A DNA stretch of 64,000 nucleotides from Bacteroidetes bacterium GWA2_40_15 (GCA_001768195.1 MENI01000026.1:62001-126000), one strand, 5' to 3'. Positions 8,930-18,930 are shown, numbered from the stretch's first letter. Numbers and translations: made by a program. The notes: a model not told the origin generated them from the letters alone.

Positions 8930-11548
8930 ATGAATGCCGGCAAAATATTTAAAATTTTCATGTTGCTGACAGCCTCGGTTTCAGTAATCCTTATTTCATT
9001 ATCATTCATCCTCAGGGATCAGGTAGCTGAAATAATACTGGGTTCATTGAACAGGAACATTTCCACCAGAATCAGTGTTGGCACATTCAGATTGTCACTC
9101 CTGAAAAAATTTCCTAAAGCTTCACTGGAGCTTAAGGATGTCACAATCTTTTCTTCCTCCGGATTTAATAAAGATTCATTCAAAGATATTAATACCGATA
9201 CTTTACTTGTTGCAGGCAACCTTTCCGTCGATTTTAGAATAACAGACATTATCAAAGGTGTTTATGACATTGAGAGAATTGGTATACGGAACGGGAAGAT
9301 CACTCTGCTTACAGATTCTGCCGGGAATATCAACTATCGCTTATCATATTCAAATACTGAATCACGGGATTCTGATATGACATTAAACCTCGAGCATATT
9401 CTTCTCACAGAGATTAAAGTGTCTTATAATAATCGGGCTACAAAACTAAAACTTGACGGAGAGATTAAAGATGGCAGGCTCAGCAGCAGGATAACCCGGA
9501 ACAATATTGTTTTTGGTGCAGAAGCTGAACTTCTCGTAACCGGTGTTCAGCAAAACAATATCACGATAAATAAACCTTTTAATGCCGGACTTGAAATTAA
9601 GATGGAGGATTCGGACAAAGGAATGATTTTCAGGAAAGGGTCTCTTACTGTTGAAGGATTTCGCTTTAATATAAGTGGTTCCGTTTCAAACGATAAGCTC
9701 CTCGATTTGAATTTATCGGCTACAGAAATTGATCTCTCAAAGATCAGAAAATATCTTCCCGATAAGTATGTGAAACCACTTTCGGAGTATAATCTTTCGG
9801 GAAACCTGCAGGTAATCTGTCAGATTTCGGGTATGGTATCTGGTACAGTATACCCGCATCTTGAATTAAGCTTCAAGCTCAGTAAAGGAGGCATTGTTTA
9901 TCCTGCAACCGCCATGACCATAAGGAATATCTCATTTAACGGATCTTATTCCAACGGATCAAATAACCGCGCTGAGACAAGTTCCGTTACCATAAAAGAT
10001 TTTAAAGCATTATTCGGATCGGCTGATTACGCAGGTCACTTAAACATCAGGAACTTAAAGAAACCGGTCACTGAAATTGATTTTACAGGAAGAATATTCC
10101 CGGGAGAACTGAAACAATTCTTCAGGCTGAATAATCTTTCGGCTGCATCAGGCTATTTTGACCTCAAAATGAACCTTAGCACAGACTTCTGGCCAAAAGA
10201 TTCTGTCACTTTAGATGATATCGTCAGACTGAAACCTTCAGGATCAGCCAATTTCAAATCATTAACTCTGGGATTAAAAGACAGAAACCAGGTATTTAAT
10301 AATGTAAGCGGAGAAGTGCTGTTCTCCAATTCACTGATAGCTAAAAATCTGAACTTAAATTACCGCGGACAGAATATAGGCATTAACGGGGAATTTGTAA
10401 ACCTGCCGGAATGGCTTACCGGGCACCTTGTTCTACTCAAAGCTGATGCTGATATCTCATTCGACAGACTTATTCCTGAAACCTTTGTGGGCAAAACACA
10501 GGTTTCTGAAGCGAATACTGCGGGTAATAAAACCTTCTCAATGCCGGCTGATATGATATTTGATATCAATTTAAAAATCGATAGTTTAAAGTATGACAAA
10601 TTACCTGCATCAGATATAAGTGTCAATCTGAACTACAAACAAGGAATGTTAAAGTTTAATTCTCTTACTCTGAAAGCATTCAGTGGCGTTATATCGGGTA
10701 ATGGTTTTATTTCTCAGAACAGGGATAAGTCATTAATTGGCAGGGGCAGTTTTGACCTGGACAACATAAACATACATAATACATTTATAAGGTTCCGTAA
10801 TTTCGGGCAGAACTTCCTGAAAGCAGAAAATCTGTCAGGAAACCTTACAGGGGCCCTGTCGCTGCTTCTTCCGATGGATTCATTGCTGAAGCCTCAGATA
10901 AAGTCATTGGTTGCTGAAGGCAAGTATGTTATTTCTGATGGTGCACTGATTAATTTTGAGCCGGTTAAAGAGCTCTCTTCTTTCATTGAACTGTCTGAAT
11001 TGGAAGATATACGTTTTGATAAGCTTGAAAACGATTTCTTTATAAGAAACAATTCTCTTTATATACCCCAGATGGAGGTTAAGTCTTCCGCTGCGGATCT
11101 CTCGATAAACGGAAAACATAATTTTGACAATACTTTTGAATACCATGCAAAAATCCTGTTATCGGAAATCCTGAGCAAGAAAAGGAAAAAGACCAAAAGC
11201 AATGTTACGGAATTTGGTGTAGTTGAAGATGACGGACTTGGAAGAACATCGCTTCTTCTGAAAATTGAAAGCCAGGGTAATAATATCAAGGTTGGTTATG
11301 ATATCAAGGCTGCAGGAGATAAGGTAAAGTCCAGTATTAAAACAGAGAGACAGTCGCTAAAAACCATCCTCAACCAGGAATATGGTATGTACAAAACTGA
11401 TACTGTTCCGACAAAAAAACCTGAAGATAAAAAGCCCAGGTTCAGGATCTCATGGGATGACTCCGACACGTTGAAAACAGCACCGGAACCAGATCGTGGC
11501 AAAGTAAAAAAAGGTAATACATTAAAGAGTTTGTTAAAGAAAAATTAA
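8930..11548 (+). CDS. AsmA-family protein
   Basis: An 872-residue protein with one N-terminal membrane helix (about residues 7-27) followed by a long, mostly beta periplasmic region and a charged lysine-rich tail. The opening (KKFPKASLELKDVTI) and the C-terminal part (LSGNLTGALSLLLP, then SLVAEGKYVISDGALINFEPVKEL) match the AsmA/TamB-like repeating-beta-groove superfamily. Characterised relatives (AsmA, YhdP, TamB) form bridges for phospholipid or protein transport between inner and outer membranes. It is the third gene of a same-strand run starting with the ThiF-like gene. Exact substrate unknown. Confidence 0.8.
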   Translation: MNAGKIFKIFMLLTASVSVILISLSFILRDQVAEIILGSLNRNISTRISVGTFRLSLLKKFPKASLELKDVTIFSSSGFNKDSFKDINTDTLLVAGNLSVDFRITDIIKGVYDIERIGIRNGKITLLTDSAGNINYRLSYSNTESRDSDMTLNLEHILLTEIKVSYNNRATKLKLDGEIKDGRLSSRITRNNIVFGAEAELLVTGVQQNNITINKPFNAGLEIKMEDSDKGMIFRKGSLTVEGFRFNISGSVSNDKLLDLNLSATEIDLSKIRKYLPDKYVKPLSEYNLSGNLQVICQISGMVSGTVYPHLELSFKLSKGGIVYPATAMTIRNISFNGSYSNGSNNRAETSSVTIKDFKALFGSADYAGHLNIRNLKKPVTEIDFTGRIFPGELKQFFRLNNLSAASGYFDLKMNLSTDFWPKDSVTLDDIVRLKPSGSANFKSLTLGLKDRNQVFNNVSGEVLFSNSLIAKNLNLNYRGQNIGINGEFVNLPEWLTGHLVLLKADADISFDRLIPETFVGKTQVSEANTAGNKTFSMPADMIFDINLKIDSLKYDKLPASDISVNLNYKQGMLKFNSLTLKAFSGVISGNGFISQNRDKSLIGRGSFDLDNINIHNTFIRFRNFGQNFLKAENLSGNLTGALSLLLPMDSLLKPQIKSLVAEGKYVISDGALINFEPVKELSSFIELSELEDIRFDKLENDFFIRNNSLYIPQMEVKSSAADLSINGKHNFDNTFEYHAKILLSEILSKKRKKTKSNVTEFGVVEDDGLGRTSLLLKIESQGNNIKVGYDIKAAGDKVKSSIKTERQSLKTILNQEYGMYKTDTVPTKKPEDKKPRFRISWDDSDTLKTAPEPDRGKVKKGNTLKSLLKKN

Positions 11549-11570
11549 TTTTACCTTACACATAGCTCTG

Positions 11571-12728
11571 TTGAACAACACCCGCTATAAAACCCACTGG
11601 AAGCTGTTCCTGCTTCTTTTTGCTGTTCTCACAGGCATGTCATCGCTCATATATACAAATAACCTTGTTGGAAGATTAAAGGCCGAAGAGAGAAAAAACA
11701 TCGAGCTCTGGGCTGAGGCCACAAGACTGATCGCCATTTCCGACTCGAGTCTGGATGTAGAATTCCTCTTTTCCATAATTGATAACAATAATACAGTACC
11801 GGTAATACTCACAGATGAATCAGAGCTAATTATCGGACATAAGAACTTTAATCCTGAAAAAACCGGCAATCCGGATTATCTTAAAAGGGTCCTGTCAAAA
11901 ATAAAAGAGAAGAATAAACCAATAATTATAAATCTTGAAAACGGGCATTATAATCTGATTTACTATAAGGACAGCATAATTCTTACAATGTTAATGTATT
12001 ATCCCTATATCCAGCTTGCTATTATTATCCTGTTTATAACAGTATCGTATCTTGCATTCAGCTCATCACGCAAAGCTGATCAGAACCAGGTATGGGTAAG
12101 TATGTCAAAAGAGACTGCACATCAGCTTGGAACACCAACTTCTTCACTGGCCGGATGGATAGAGATCCTGCAGCAGAGGCATCCTGAAATAAGTATTACT
12201 GATGAGCTGGCTCGTGATGTGCAAAGACTCGAAAAAGTTACAGAAAGGTTCTCAAGGATCGGATCAAAACCGGCACTATCTTCTGAAAATCTGGTTCCTA
12301 TCCTTTCCCGCACAATAGAATATCTGAAATACAGATCATCATCAAAAGTCAGATTTATAACTGAGTATGACCCCGAAAGAGAAATTTTGATACCCTTGAA
12401 TTCTGCACTTTTTGAATGGGTGATTGAGAATGTTACCAAGAATGCCATAGATGCAATGGAAGGAAATGGAGAGATCATAGTTCATCTGACAGAAAACGAG
12501 AATCACGCGATGATTGACATTTCTGATACGGGAAAGGGGATTCCCAAATCAGCATTTAAGAAAATATTCAGTCCGGGTTTTTCAACAAAGCAGAGAGGCT
12601 GGGGAATGGGATTATCCCTCGCAAAAAGAATAATTGAAGACTATCATAACGGGAAGATATTTGTAAGATACTCCGAGGTAGGAAGAGGCTCATGCATAAG
12701 GATTGTAATGAACAAGGATAAGGTCTAA
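11571..12728 (+). CDS. Membrane sensor histidine kinase
   Basis: A 385-residue kinase beginning with TTG at 11571; the first ATG (11637) would cut away half of the first membrane helix, so TTG was preferred. Two membrane helices (about 10-28 and 140-160) enclose a small periplasmic sensor. The HisKA domain has MSKETAHQLGTPTSSLAGW with the phosphoacceptor His after EETA-type residues, and the ATPase domain has NVTKNAIDAM, DTGKGIP and GWGMGLSLAKRI, all intact. No response regulator is adjacent. It starts 22 nt after the AsmA-like gene, which may point to envelope-related sensing, but this is inference. Confidence 0.85.
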   Translation: MNNTRYKTHWKLFLLLFAVLTGMSSLIYTNNLVGRLKAEERKNIELWAEATRLIAISDSSLDVEFLFSIIDNNNTVPVILTDESELIIGHKNFNPEKTGNPDYLKRVLSKIKEKNKPIIINLENGHYNLIYYKDSIILTMLMYYPYIQLAIIILFITVSYLAFSSSRKADQNQVWVSMSKETAHQLGTPTSSLAGWIEILQQRHPEISITDELARDVQRLEKVTERFSRIGSKPALSSENLVPILSRTIEYLKYRSSSKVRFITEYDPEREILIPLNSALFEWVIENVTKNAIDAMEGNGEIIVHLTENENHAMIDISDTGKGIPKSAFKKIFSPGFSTKQRGWGMGLSLAKRIIEDYHNGKIFVRYSEVGRGSCIRIVMNKDKV

Positions 12729-12732
12729 TTAC

Positions 12733-12740
12733 TATCTTTG
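12733..12740 (+). promoter_or_regulatory. -7 promoter box TATCTTTG deciding the U32 start
   Basis: TAnnTTTG match only 9 nt before the ATG at 12750. An alternative in-frame ATG at 12738 lies inside this box. If used, the mRNA would be almost leaderless. Confidence 0.45.
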
Positions 12741-12749
12741 CACTTCCTT

Positions 12750-14009
12750 ATGAACAGAAAAGATATAGAAATAATGGCCCCTGCAGGGTCGTATGAATCA
12801 CTGATGGCAGCTATCCAGGGGGGAGCCGATTCTGTATATTTTGGTGTCGGGCAACTCAATATGAGGGCAGCATCCTCAAATAATTTCACCCTCGAGGACC
12901 TCAAAAACATTGTCGCTGTCTGTAAAAAGAATAATCTCCGGAGCTATTTAACTCTTAACGTGGTAGTATATGACCATGAGATCGGACAAATGCGACAGAT
13001 CATCGATACTGCAGCAGAAGCCGGAATTACTGCAGTCATTGCATCTGATCTCTCTGCAATAAATTATGCATTTTCATCAGGCATAGAAATTCATCTGTCA
13101 ACACAGCTGAATATTACTAATGTTGAAGCTTTAAAGTTTTACTCACAATGGTCAGATGTTGTTGTTCTCGCCCGCGAATTAAACCTGGAGCAGGTAAGGG
13201 TTATTTACAATGCTATAAGGGAACAGAATATCAAAGGCCCCGGGGGTGACCCTGTTAAAATAGAAATGTTTGCTCACGGAGCTCTTTGTATGGCTGTATC
13301 CGGTAAATGCTATTTAAGCCTTCACGAAAACAACAAATCAGCTAACAGGGGAGAGTGTTATCAGACCTGCCGTAAATCATATATTGTAACCGGTAAAGAA
13401 TCGGGATATGAACTTGAGATTGATAATGAATACATTATGTCGCCAAAGGATCTCTGCACAATCGGGTTTCTCGACAAAATGATCGATGCAGGTGTCAGAG
13501 TTCTTAAAATAGAGGGCAGGGCACGCTCTGCAGAGTATGTAAAGGAGGTTTCAGCATGTTATAGTGAAGCAGTTACCTCAATAACAGAAGGAAGTTATGA
13601 CCAGCAGAAGTGCGAAGTATGGAAAAACAGGCTTTCAACAGTTTTTAACCGGGGATTCTGGGACGGATACTATCTTGGTCAGAAGATGGGGGAATGGAAT
13701 ACCAACTATGGTTCAAGTGCCACCAGAAGGAAGATTTATCTCGGAAAGATCACCAACTATTTTACAAAACTGAATGTTGCAGAAATAAAACTTGAAAACG
13801 GAGATCTCAGTATAGGAGAAACAATTCTTATTTCAGGACCTACAACAGGAGTTGTCGAATATATAGTGGGGGAGATTCGTGTTGATCTTACTATAACTGA
13901 TACTGCTCATAAAGGAGAGCTTTGCTCAGTAAAAACCACTGATTATCTCCGGCGGTCAGACAAAGTTTATAAATGGATTGATGCCAAAGATCTTAAGAAC
14001 CTGAAATAG
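12750..14009 (+). CDS. Peptidase U32-family protein (TrhP/RlhA-like RNA hydroxylation factor)
   Basis: A 419-residue member of the U32 family. It begins IEIMAPAGSYESLMAAIQGGADSVYFG and has the family cysteine set (LCMAVSGKCYLS, then GECYQTCRKSY). Although named a peptidase family, the E. coli members TrhP (YegQ) and RlhA hydroxylate tRNA uridine-34 and a 23S rRNA cytidine, using prephenate-derived chemistry; the cysteines probably bind an iron-sulfur cluster. Length and layout resemble TrhP more than RlhA, so tRNA ho5U formation is the likely role. The downstream tRNA enzyme mnmH, also acting on wobble uridine, is convergent. Confidence 0.85.
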   Translation: MNRKDIEIMAPAGSYESLMAAIQGGADSVYFGVGQLNMRAASSNNFTLEDLKNIVAVCKKNNLRSYLTLNVVVYDHEIGQMRQIIDTAAEAGITAVIASDLSAINYAFSSGIEIHLSTQLNITNVEALKFYSQWSDVVVLARELNLEQVRVIYNAIREQNIKGPGGDPVKIEMFAHGALCMAVSGKCYLSLHENNKSANRGECYQTCRKSYIVTGKESGYELEIDNEYIMSPKDLCTIGFLDKMIDAGVRVLKIEGRARSAEYVKEVSACYSEAVTSITEGSYDQQKCEVWKNRLSTVFNRGFWDGYYLGQKMGEWNTNYGSSATRRKIYLGKITNYFTKLNVAEIKLENGDLSIGETILISGPTTGVVEYIVGEIRVDLTITDTAHKGELCSVKTTDYLRRSDKVYKWIDAKDLKNLK

Positions 14010-14016
14010 TAAATAT

Positions 14017-15051
14017 TCACCACTTTATCTTCTCTGCTGCTTCAAGTATTCGTCCTGCGTTTTCTGCAATATTGTCAGTATCAGTTCTTACATAAATAAT
14101 ATTCTCTGCACTCTTCCGGCTTAAACCGAACAGATAGGTCTTATCGTAATATGAGAGTGTAATTTCAATAGCCTTTGCAAAATCGCCTGCCTTAACAGCT
14201 GAAATTGCATCCCTGGTATTGTCCCCTCCCAGCCTCTTGCTTATTCGGGAAATTGAGGCAATAAGCGAGTCGTTGGGGAATTTTGAATATTCCTCGACAA
14301 GTCTTGGCAATCTGGTCTTTACATTCATCATGATTATTATCGCCGGGGATTTTTGCATGTTTTCATAAAGATTATCCGGCATAAATACAGTACCTATGTT
14401 CCTGCTCTCATCCTCAAGCCAGACAGGGGCTTCGCTATCATATCCCCTCCATTCATAATAAAGCATGTTGGCAAAATGCTCTGTTGTTGGCTGAGGCAAC
14501 TGTCCAAGCGAACCGAAAGCAGATCCTTTGTGACTTGCCAGACTTTCCATATCTATAAACTGCTGTCCGAGTCTCCTCAGATGATTAAGAATATGAGTTT
14601 TACCGCTGCCTGTCAATCCCCCCAGGACTATCATCTTCCTTTTTTCTGAAAGTTTTTCAAGGATAAAATGTCTGTACGATTTATAACCTCCGTCAAGAAC
14701 ATGAATATGTATCCCGGCCAGTGAAAAAAGCCAGGCCATTGCCTCAGACCTCATTCCTCCTCTCCAGCAATGTACAAGTAAATGATTCTCTTCAGCCAGT
14801 TTGAGAGCCTGATCCAGCTTTACTGACATGTTCGGACCTGCAAGATCAAGACCTTCCATAATTGCAGGTACCCTGCCCTCATTTTTATACTTTATCCCAA
14901 CTGACTCACGTTCCTTGTCTGAAAAAATCGGAATATTGAATGCCCCCGGAATATGACCTGCATTAAATTCGAGGGGAGATCTTACATCACAAACCGGGAT
15001 TTTCTCTGCGAGGCGCAGAAACAATTCTGCTCCGACTTTTTCTGAATTCAT
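14017..15051 (-). CDS. mnmH: tRNA 2-selenouridine synthase
   Basis: A 344-residue protein with an N-terminal rhodanese domain (CDVRSPLEFNAGHIPGAFNIP; catalytic Cys in LLVHCWRGGMRSEAMAW) and a C-terminal P-loop domain (GLTGSGKTHIL). MnmH replaces the sulfur of 2-thiouridine at the tRNA wobble position with selenium, going through a geranylated intermediate. The frame is open to 15126, overlapping the neighbouring kinase gene, but the start at 15051 gives the usual 20-residue lead before the rhodanese core. It follows the degenerate hybrid kinase on the same strand. No selD or other selenium gene is in the window, so selenium use cannot be judged here. Confidence 0.9.
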   Translation of the reverse strand: MNSEKVGAELFLRLAEKIPVCDVRSPLEFNAGHIPGAFNIPIFSDKERESVGIKYKNEGRVPAIMEGLDLAGPNMSVKLDQALKLAEENHLLVHCWRGGMRSEAMAWLFSLAGIHIHVLDGGYKSYRHFILEKLSEKRKMIVLGGLTGSGKTHILNHLRRLGQQFIDMESLASHKGSAFGSLGQLPQPTTEHFANMLYYEWRGYDSEAPVWLEDESRNIGTVFMPDNLYENMQKSPAIIIMMNVKTRLPRLVEEYSKFPNDSLIASISRISKRLGGDNTRDAISAVKAGDFAKAIEITLSYYDKTYLFGLSRKSAENIIYVRTDTDNIAENAGRILEAAEKIKW

Positions 15052-15103
15052 TTTATGCACCTCTGAAGGAAATAACTTTGATATTATTGAGGGGATAACC
15101 GGA

Positions 15104-17926
15104 TTAATATTTAAAGTATTTAGCAAAAAGTCTTTTAAGTTCTTCTATTCTGACAGGTTTTGAAATAAAATCCCTTATGCCCGAGAGTTCTGCTTTTCTT
15201 TTTGATTCCGGCAAATTATCAGCTGTAAAGGCAACAATAAGTGCATCCTTATCGTGATCAATTATTCTTTGAGAAGATTCAAACCCATCCATCTCAGGCA
15301 TTATCAGATCCATAAAAATAAGATCATATTTCTTTTTTGCTGCCATTGTATAACCGGAGTATCCGTCTTCAGCCCAGTCATGACTATATCCAAGAGATTG
15401 GAGCATAACCCCTATTACCTTTTGATTCATAATGTTATCCTCAATTACAAGTATTTTCAGATCGCCCCGGGTAGTTGCTTTTCCTGAATCTGAAGTCTGC
15501 TCATCAATAAATGGGAAACTTGTCTTTATTGGCAGAATTAAATCATCTATATCGAATGGTTTAATAAGATAATGATCTATGCCCATAGAAATACATTTCA
15601 GGAGATTTCCTTTTTTGTCATCAGTTGTTATCAGCATGATTATAAAGTTCGCCGAAAGGCCATTCTCCCAAATTCTGGCAGCGGTATCAAAACCATTTAA
15701 ATCTTCTTCATCAAATATTACAATAAGGTTATAACGATCCTCCTGATAATTCATATTTGCTTTAATCTGGCTGATTGTAGTTTTCTGCCAGATTGTTATT
15801 TTCACTGATAAACCTATTTTATGAAGATCACCTATGACATCATCATCGCGGTTCTGGTTTCCTGTAATAACAAGCGTTTTAATATCGTGAAATGAGGTTA
15901 TTTGCGACAGGGTAAGGTCTTTAATCTGTCTGTCATTAGAGTAGGCCGGGATGGTGAATATCACTTTCAAGCCATTATTTCCTGCAATTCCGGAAGGGCT
16001 TTCTGCCGTGAGCTCACCACCCATTAACTCAACAAGCTGTCTGGCCAGAATCGTTCCGAATATCAAATTATCATTGGTTTTAATGGTATGCGATTCAATA
16101 TTAACAAAATCTCCGAATACTTTTTTCAGGGTAGCTTTATCAAAAGCTATTCCGGTATCGAGCAATTCAAAAGTAAGAGTCATCAATCCGTCTTTACTGC
16201 TTTTCAACATGCAATTAAGACGAATCTCTCCTCTTTCGGTATTTCCTATTGAATGATTAATAAGATTTGTCAGGATCTGCCTGAGTCTGAAAGGATCGCC
16301 GATAATATTTTCAGGTATGTTGCTGTCAACCGTGTATACGAATCTGACATCGTCCCCAACAGATTTGCCGGCCATATCAGTATTGTAACTCAGCTCTTCC
16401 CTGAAATTAAATGGTATTTCATCCAGAATCATTTTGCCTGATTCAATTCTTGAAAAATCAAGAATATCATTAATTATGTTGAGAAGTATTTCGGTTGATC
16501 TTCGCAGCAGACTGACCAGCTCCTTTATCTCTTCAGATAGCTCGTATCGGTTCAGAACATCAGTCATCCCTATAATGCCGTTCAGAGGAGTCCTTATCTC
16601 ATAACTCATCCTGGCAAGAAATTCTGATTTTGCGACATTTGCCTTAGCTTCATTCTTTCTCGCGGATTCAAGCATGGTAACGTCGAGCAGAATCTCCATT
16701 GTCGCTTCTTCTCCCATAAAGAATAGAGGCAGGCTGTTCCTGTAAAGGACAATCTCGCCGATCTCTTTCTTAATAATGATGAAGTGGTCAGGATTGAAAG
16801 TACTGTTAAGATTCTTTGAGAAATAGTTATTGTCATCCGATAATGTGGTTTCAGGAAAGATCTTACCAACCATGTCATTTTCACTGGCATAAGAGTACTG
16901 GCCGGCAGCAACTCTGTTCGCCTTTATTATTTCTCTGCTCCTGTTGTGAATAATAACACCTACAGGCATCTCTTCAACAAGTCTGAACAGCATCTTTTCT
17001 GAAGCACTCAGACGCGACATTTCCTTATTCCGGGCTTTGATGAAACGTATAAAAATTAATATAATCAGCTGAATAAGAAATAATGTACCAAAAACAATGA
17101 AAAGAGAGTTTCTTATAATATACTTCTGGAAGAAATCTGTTGGTGCAGAAAAAATCAGCCCGAGATCTCTCTGAAGAAGTTGTGTGGAATAATATGAAGA
17201 AATTATTTCACGCCTCTCGCCCTCAAAAGTGGTGCTGTGAACAAGGTTTTCAAGAGATCCGGCCTGGATTCCGTCTGTAATACTTTTTATCGAAGAGTAC
17301 TGGTTCTTTTTGCCACTGTTGTCATATACTATTTCACCATAATCGCTTACAACCCATTGCCACTGATAATCCTGAAGATTAAACTCGGTAAAAATGGCAT
17401 TGAAATATTTCTGGAAATCAACCGTAACAACAATATTTCCGATTGCCACATTATCCCTGATTAATGGAAGATAATAATCGTATTTCCTGTTCTCGGCCAC
17501 AAGCTCCTCCCTTTCCCTTATTGTTGCCTGGTCATGAAGTATAAAAGTCTGTTCCAGCCATTCTCCAGATTGAGTATCAGTATCCTTCTTCAAAGTGTAC
17601 TCATTCTTGTTATTATCGCTCAGTTTTATTCCGGTAACAAACTCCTCATATTTTGAAAAGAAGAGCTTCATCCGTTCACTGGCCCTGAAATGGTTGTCAG
17701 AGTTGGCAAAAAACTGCTGAAGATCCTCATCAAAACTTATCTGGTTAAGATCGCTCAGGAAACTATAATTGGTGTTATCAACTGACAGACCTACAATCTG
17801 AACCTGCCTGTCGAGGAGTTCAATAATATAATTTATCTGTTTATTATACAGACTTTTATAATAGATATAATTAGCCAGAAGTATTATAGCCAGCATTGAA
17901 TATACTATGATAAGAATGCGCTTCAT
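15104..17926 (-). CDS. Degenerate hybrid sensor kinase (pseudokinase) with intact terminal receiver
   Basis: A 940-residue protein: membrane helix (5-25), extracytoplasmic sensor (about 30-270), second helix (about 275-297), PAS domain (about 315-430), HisKA, HATPase and two receiver domains. The H box reads MSYEIRTPLNG, so the phosphoacceptor His is Tyr442 (TAT codon at 16601-16603, - strand). The ATPase N box has His558 in place of Asn, the DxGxG box is DTGIA (590-594), and the G2 box glycines are lost (NDNLIFG, 618-624). The first receiver (about 682-800) lacks the acidic pair (TG instead of ED) and the aligned Asp (Ile737). The last receiver (823-940) is canonical: Glu829/Asp830, Asp873, Thr901, Lys923. 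It should not autophosphorylate; it may be a phosphate acceptor or scaffold for another kinase. Confidence 0.9.
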   Translation of the reverse strand: MKRILIIVYSMLAIILLANYIYYKSLYNKQINYIIELLDRQVQIVGLSVDNTNYSFLSDLNQISFDEDLQQFFANSDNHFRASERMKLFFSKYEEFVTGIKLSDNNKNEYTLKKDTDTQSGEWLEQTFILHDQATIREREELVAENRKYDYYLPLIRDNVAIGNIVVTVDFQKYFNAIFTEFNLQDYQWQWVVSDYGEIVYDNSGKKNQYSSIKSITDGIQAGSLENLVHSTTFEGERREIISSYYSTQLLQRDLGLIFSAPTDFFQKYIIRNSLFIVFGTLFLIQLIILIFIRFIKARNKEMSRLSASEKMLFRLVEEMPVGVIIHNRSREIIKANRVAAGQYSYASENDMVGKIFPETTLSDDNNYFSKNLNSTFNPDHFIIIKKEIGEIVLYRNSLPLFFMGEEATMEILLDVTMLESARKNEAKANVAKSEFLARMSYEIRTPLNGIIGMTDVLNRYELSEEIKELVSLLRRSTEILLNIINDILDFSRIESGKMILDEIPFNFREELSYNTDMAGKSVGDDVRFVYTVDSNIPENIIGDPFRLRQILTNLINHSIGNTERGEIRLNCMLKSSKDGLMTLTFELLDTGIAFDKATLKKVFGDFVNIESHTIKTNDNLIFGTILARQLVELMGGELTAESPSGIAGNNGLKVIFTIPAYSNDRQIKDLTLSQITSFHDIKTLVITGNQNRDDDVIGDLHKIGLSVKITIWQKTTISQIKANMNYQEDRYNLIVIFDEEDLNGFDTAARIWENGLSANFIIMLITTDDKKGNLLKCISMGIDHYLIKPFDIDDLILPIKTSFPFIDEQTSDSGKATTRGDLKILVIEDNIMNQKVIGVMLQSLGYSHDWAEDGYSGYTMAAKKKYDLIFMDLIMPEMDGFESSQRIIDHDKDALIVAFTADNLPESKRKAELSGIRDFISKPVRIEELKRLFAKYFKY

Positions 17927-17986
17927 TCCTGCAAATTGATTTTCTCCGGAAAATATAAAGATAATCTTAAATGACTAAATTTCAAT

Positions 17987-18913
17987 TCATCTGTATTTAC
18001 GGTTATCGCTCTCAGTTATATTCAGATAACTTCTGTAACGAAGAGGGTCAATCTTCCCGTTTTGAACTGCAGCCCTTACTGCACAGTCTGGTTCATCGAG
18101 ATGAAGGCAGTTATTGAATCTGCAGTCTTTTGAAACTTCGAAAATCTCGCGAAAAAAATGATAGATCTCATTACGGTCCATATCAACTACACCAAACCCT
18201 CTTATTCCGGGGGTGTCAATTACAAATCCCCCGAAAGGCATCTGGTGCATTTCCGGGAATGTTGTAATATGTTTCCCCTGCTTGTGATAATCTGATATCT
18301 TTTCAGTTTTCAGATTCAATGCCGGATTAAGGATATTCAGCAGAGATGATTTTCCTACACCTGAATTCCCTGAGATAAGGCTCACCTTGCCTTTCATTTG
18401 TTGTTTTACTGCCTCAATCTCAGTTCCGGAGTATAATGAAAGATTAATAGTCTGATATCCAATCTTCCCGTATAATGATTCAAGGTAATCCATCCTTGCA
18501 AGCTCACTTTCTCCATATAAATCAGTTTTGTTTATAAGGATAATGGTTGGTATCCTGTATGCTTCAGCAGATATGAGAAACCTGTCGATGAATTCAACCG
18601 GGGTTTCAGGTAGTATTATTGTGACCATCAGAAAGGCCTGATCAATATTAGCTGCAATTATCTGCGAATGTTTTGAAAGATTTGAAGATTTACGCAAAAT
18701 ATAATTTCTTCTGTCGAGTACTTCCGTAATTATCCCGGAACCAGATTTTTCATCTATGTCAAAAAGAACATGGTCTCCCACTGCAACAGGATTTGTCGTA
18801 CGTAACTCTTTGATCCGCAGCTTTCCCTTTATGTAACAATCGATTACTACATTATCGCCATACAGAACCCGGTACCTGCTCCCGGTTGATTTTATAACGA
18901 TGCCTCTTTCCAA
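17987..18913 (-). CDS. rsgA: Ribosome small-subunit GTPase A
   Basis: A 308-residue circularly permuted GTPase that assists late maturation of the 30S subunit. It has an N-terminal OB fold (RGIVIKSTGSRYRVL), G4 NKTD, the P-loop GNSGVGKSSLLN, G3 DTPG and a C-terminal zinc knuckle (CRFNNCLHLDEPDC). The frame is open to 19021, but a TTG at 18913 gives the normal family N-terminus (LERGIVIKSTG) and normal length, and a -7 box TACTTTTG lies 18 nt upstream, so TTG was chosen. An ATG at 18964 is the alternative. Confidence 0.92.
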   Translation of the reverse strand: MERGIVIKSTGSRYRVLYGDNVVIDCYIKGKLRIKELRTTNPVAVGDHVLFDIDEKSGSGIITEVLDRRNYILRKSSNLSKHSQIIAANIDQAFLMVTIILPETPVEFIDRFLISAEAYRIPTIILINKTDLYGESELARMDYLESLYGKIGYQTINLSLYSGTEIEAVKQQMKGKVSLISGNSGVGKSSLLNILNPALNLKTEKISDYHKQGKHITTFPEMHQMPFGGFVIDTPGIRGFGVVDMDRNEIYHFFREIFEVSKDCRFNNCLHLDEPDCAVRAAVQNGKIDPLRYRSYLNITESDNRKYR

Positions 18914-18930
18914 TCGGCAAATATTTGAGA

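Noticed and set aside
14017..15051. Selenoprotein or selenium operon
   Set aside because: No in-frame UGA, SECIS-like hairpin or selD/selAB gene seen; mnmH alone does not show selenium use.
14017..15126. Longer mnmH start at 15126 overlapping the hybrid kinase
   Set aside because: The first 25 residues do not look like the family; ATG 15051 gives the normal N-terminus. Translational coupling remains possible.
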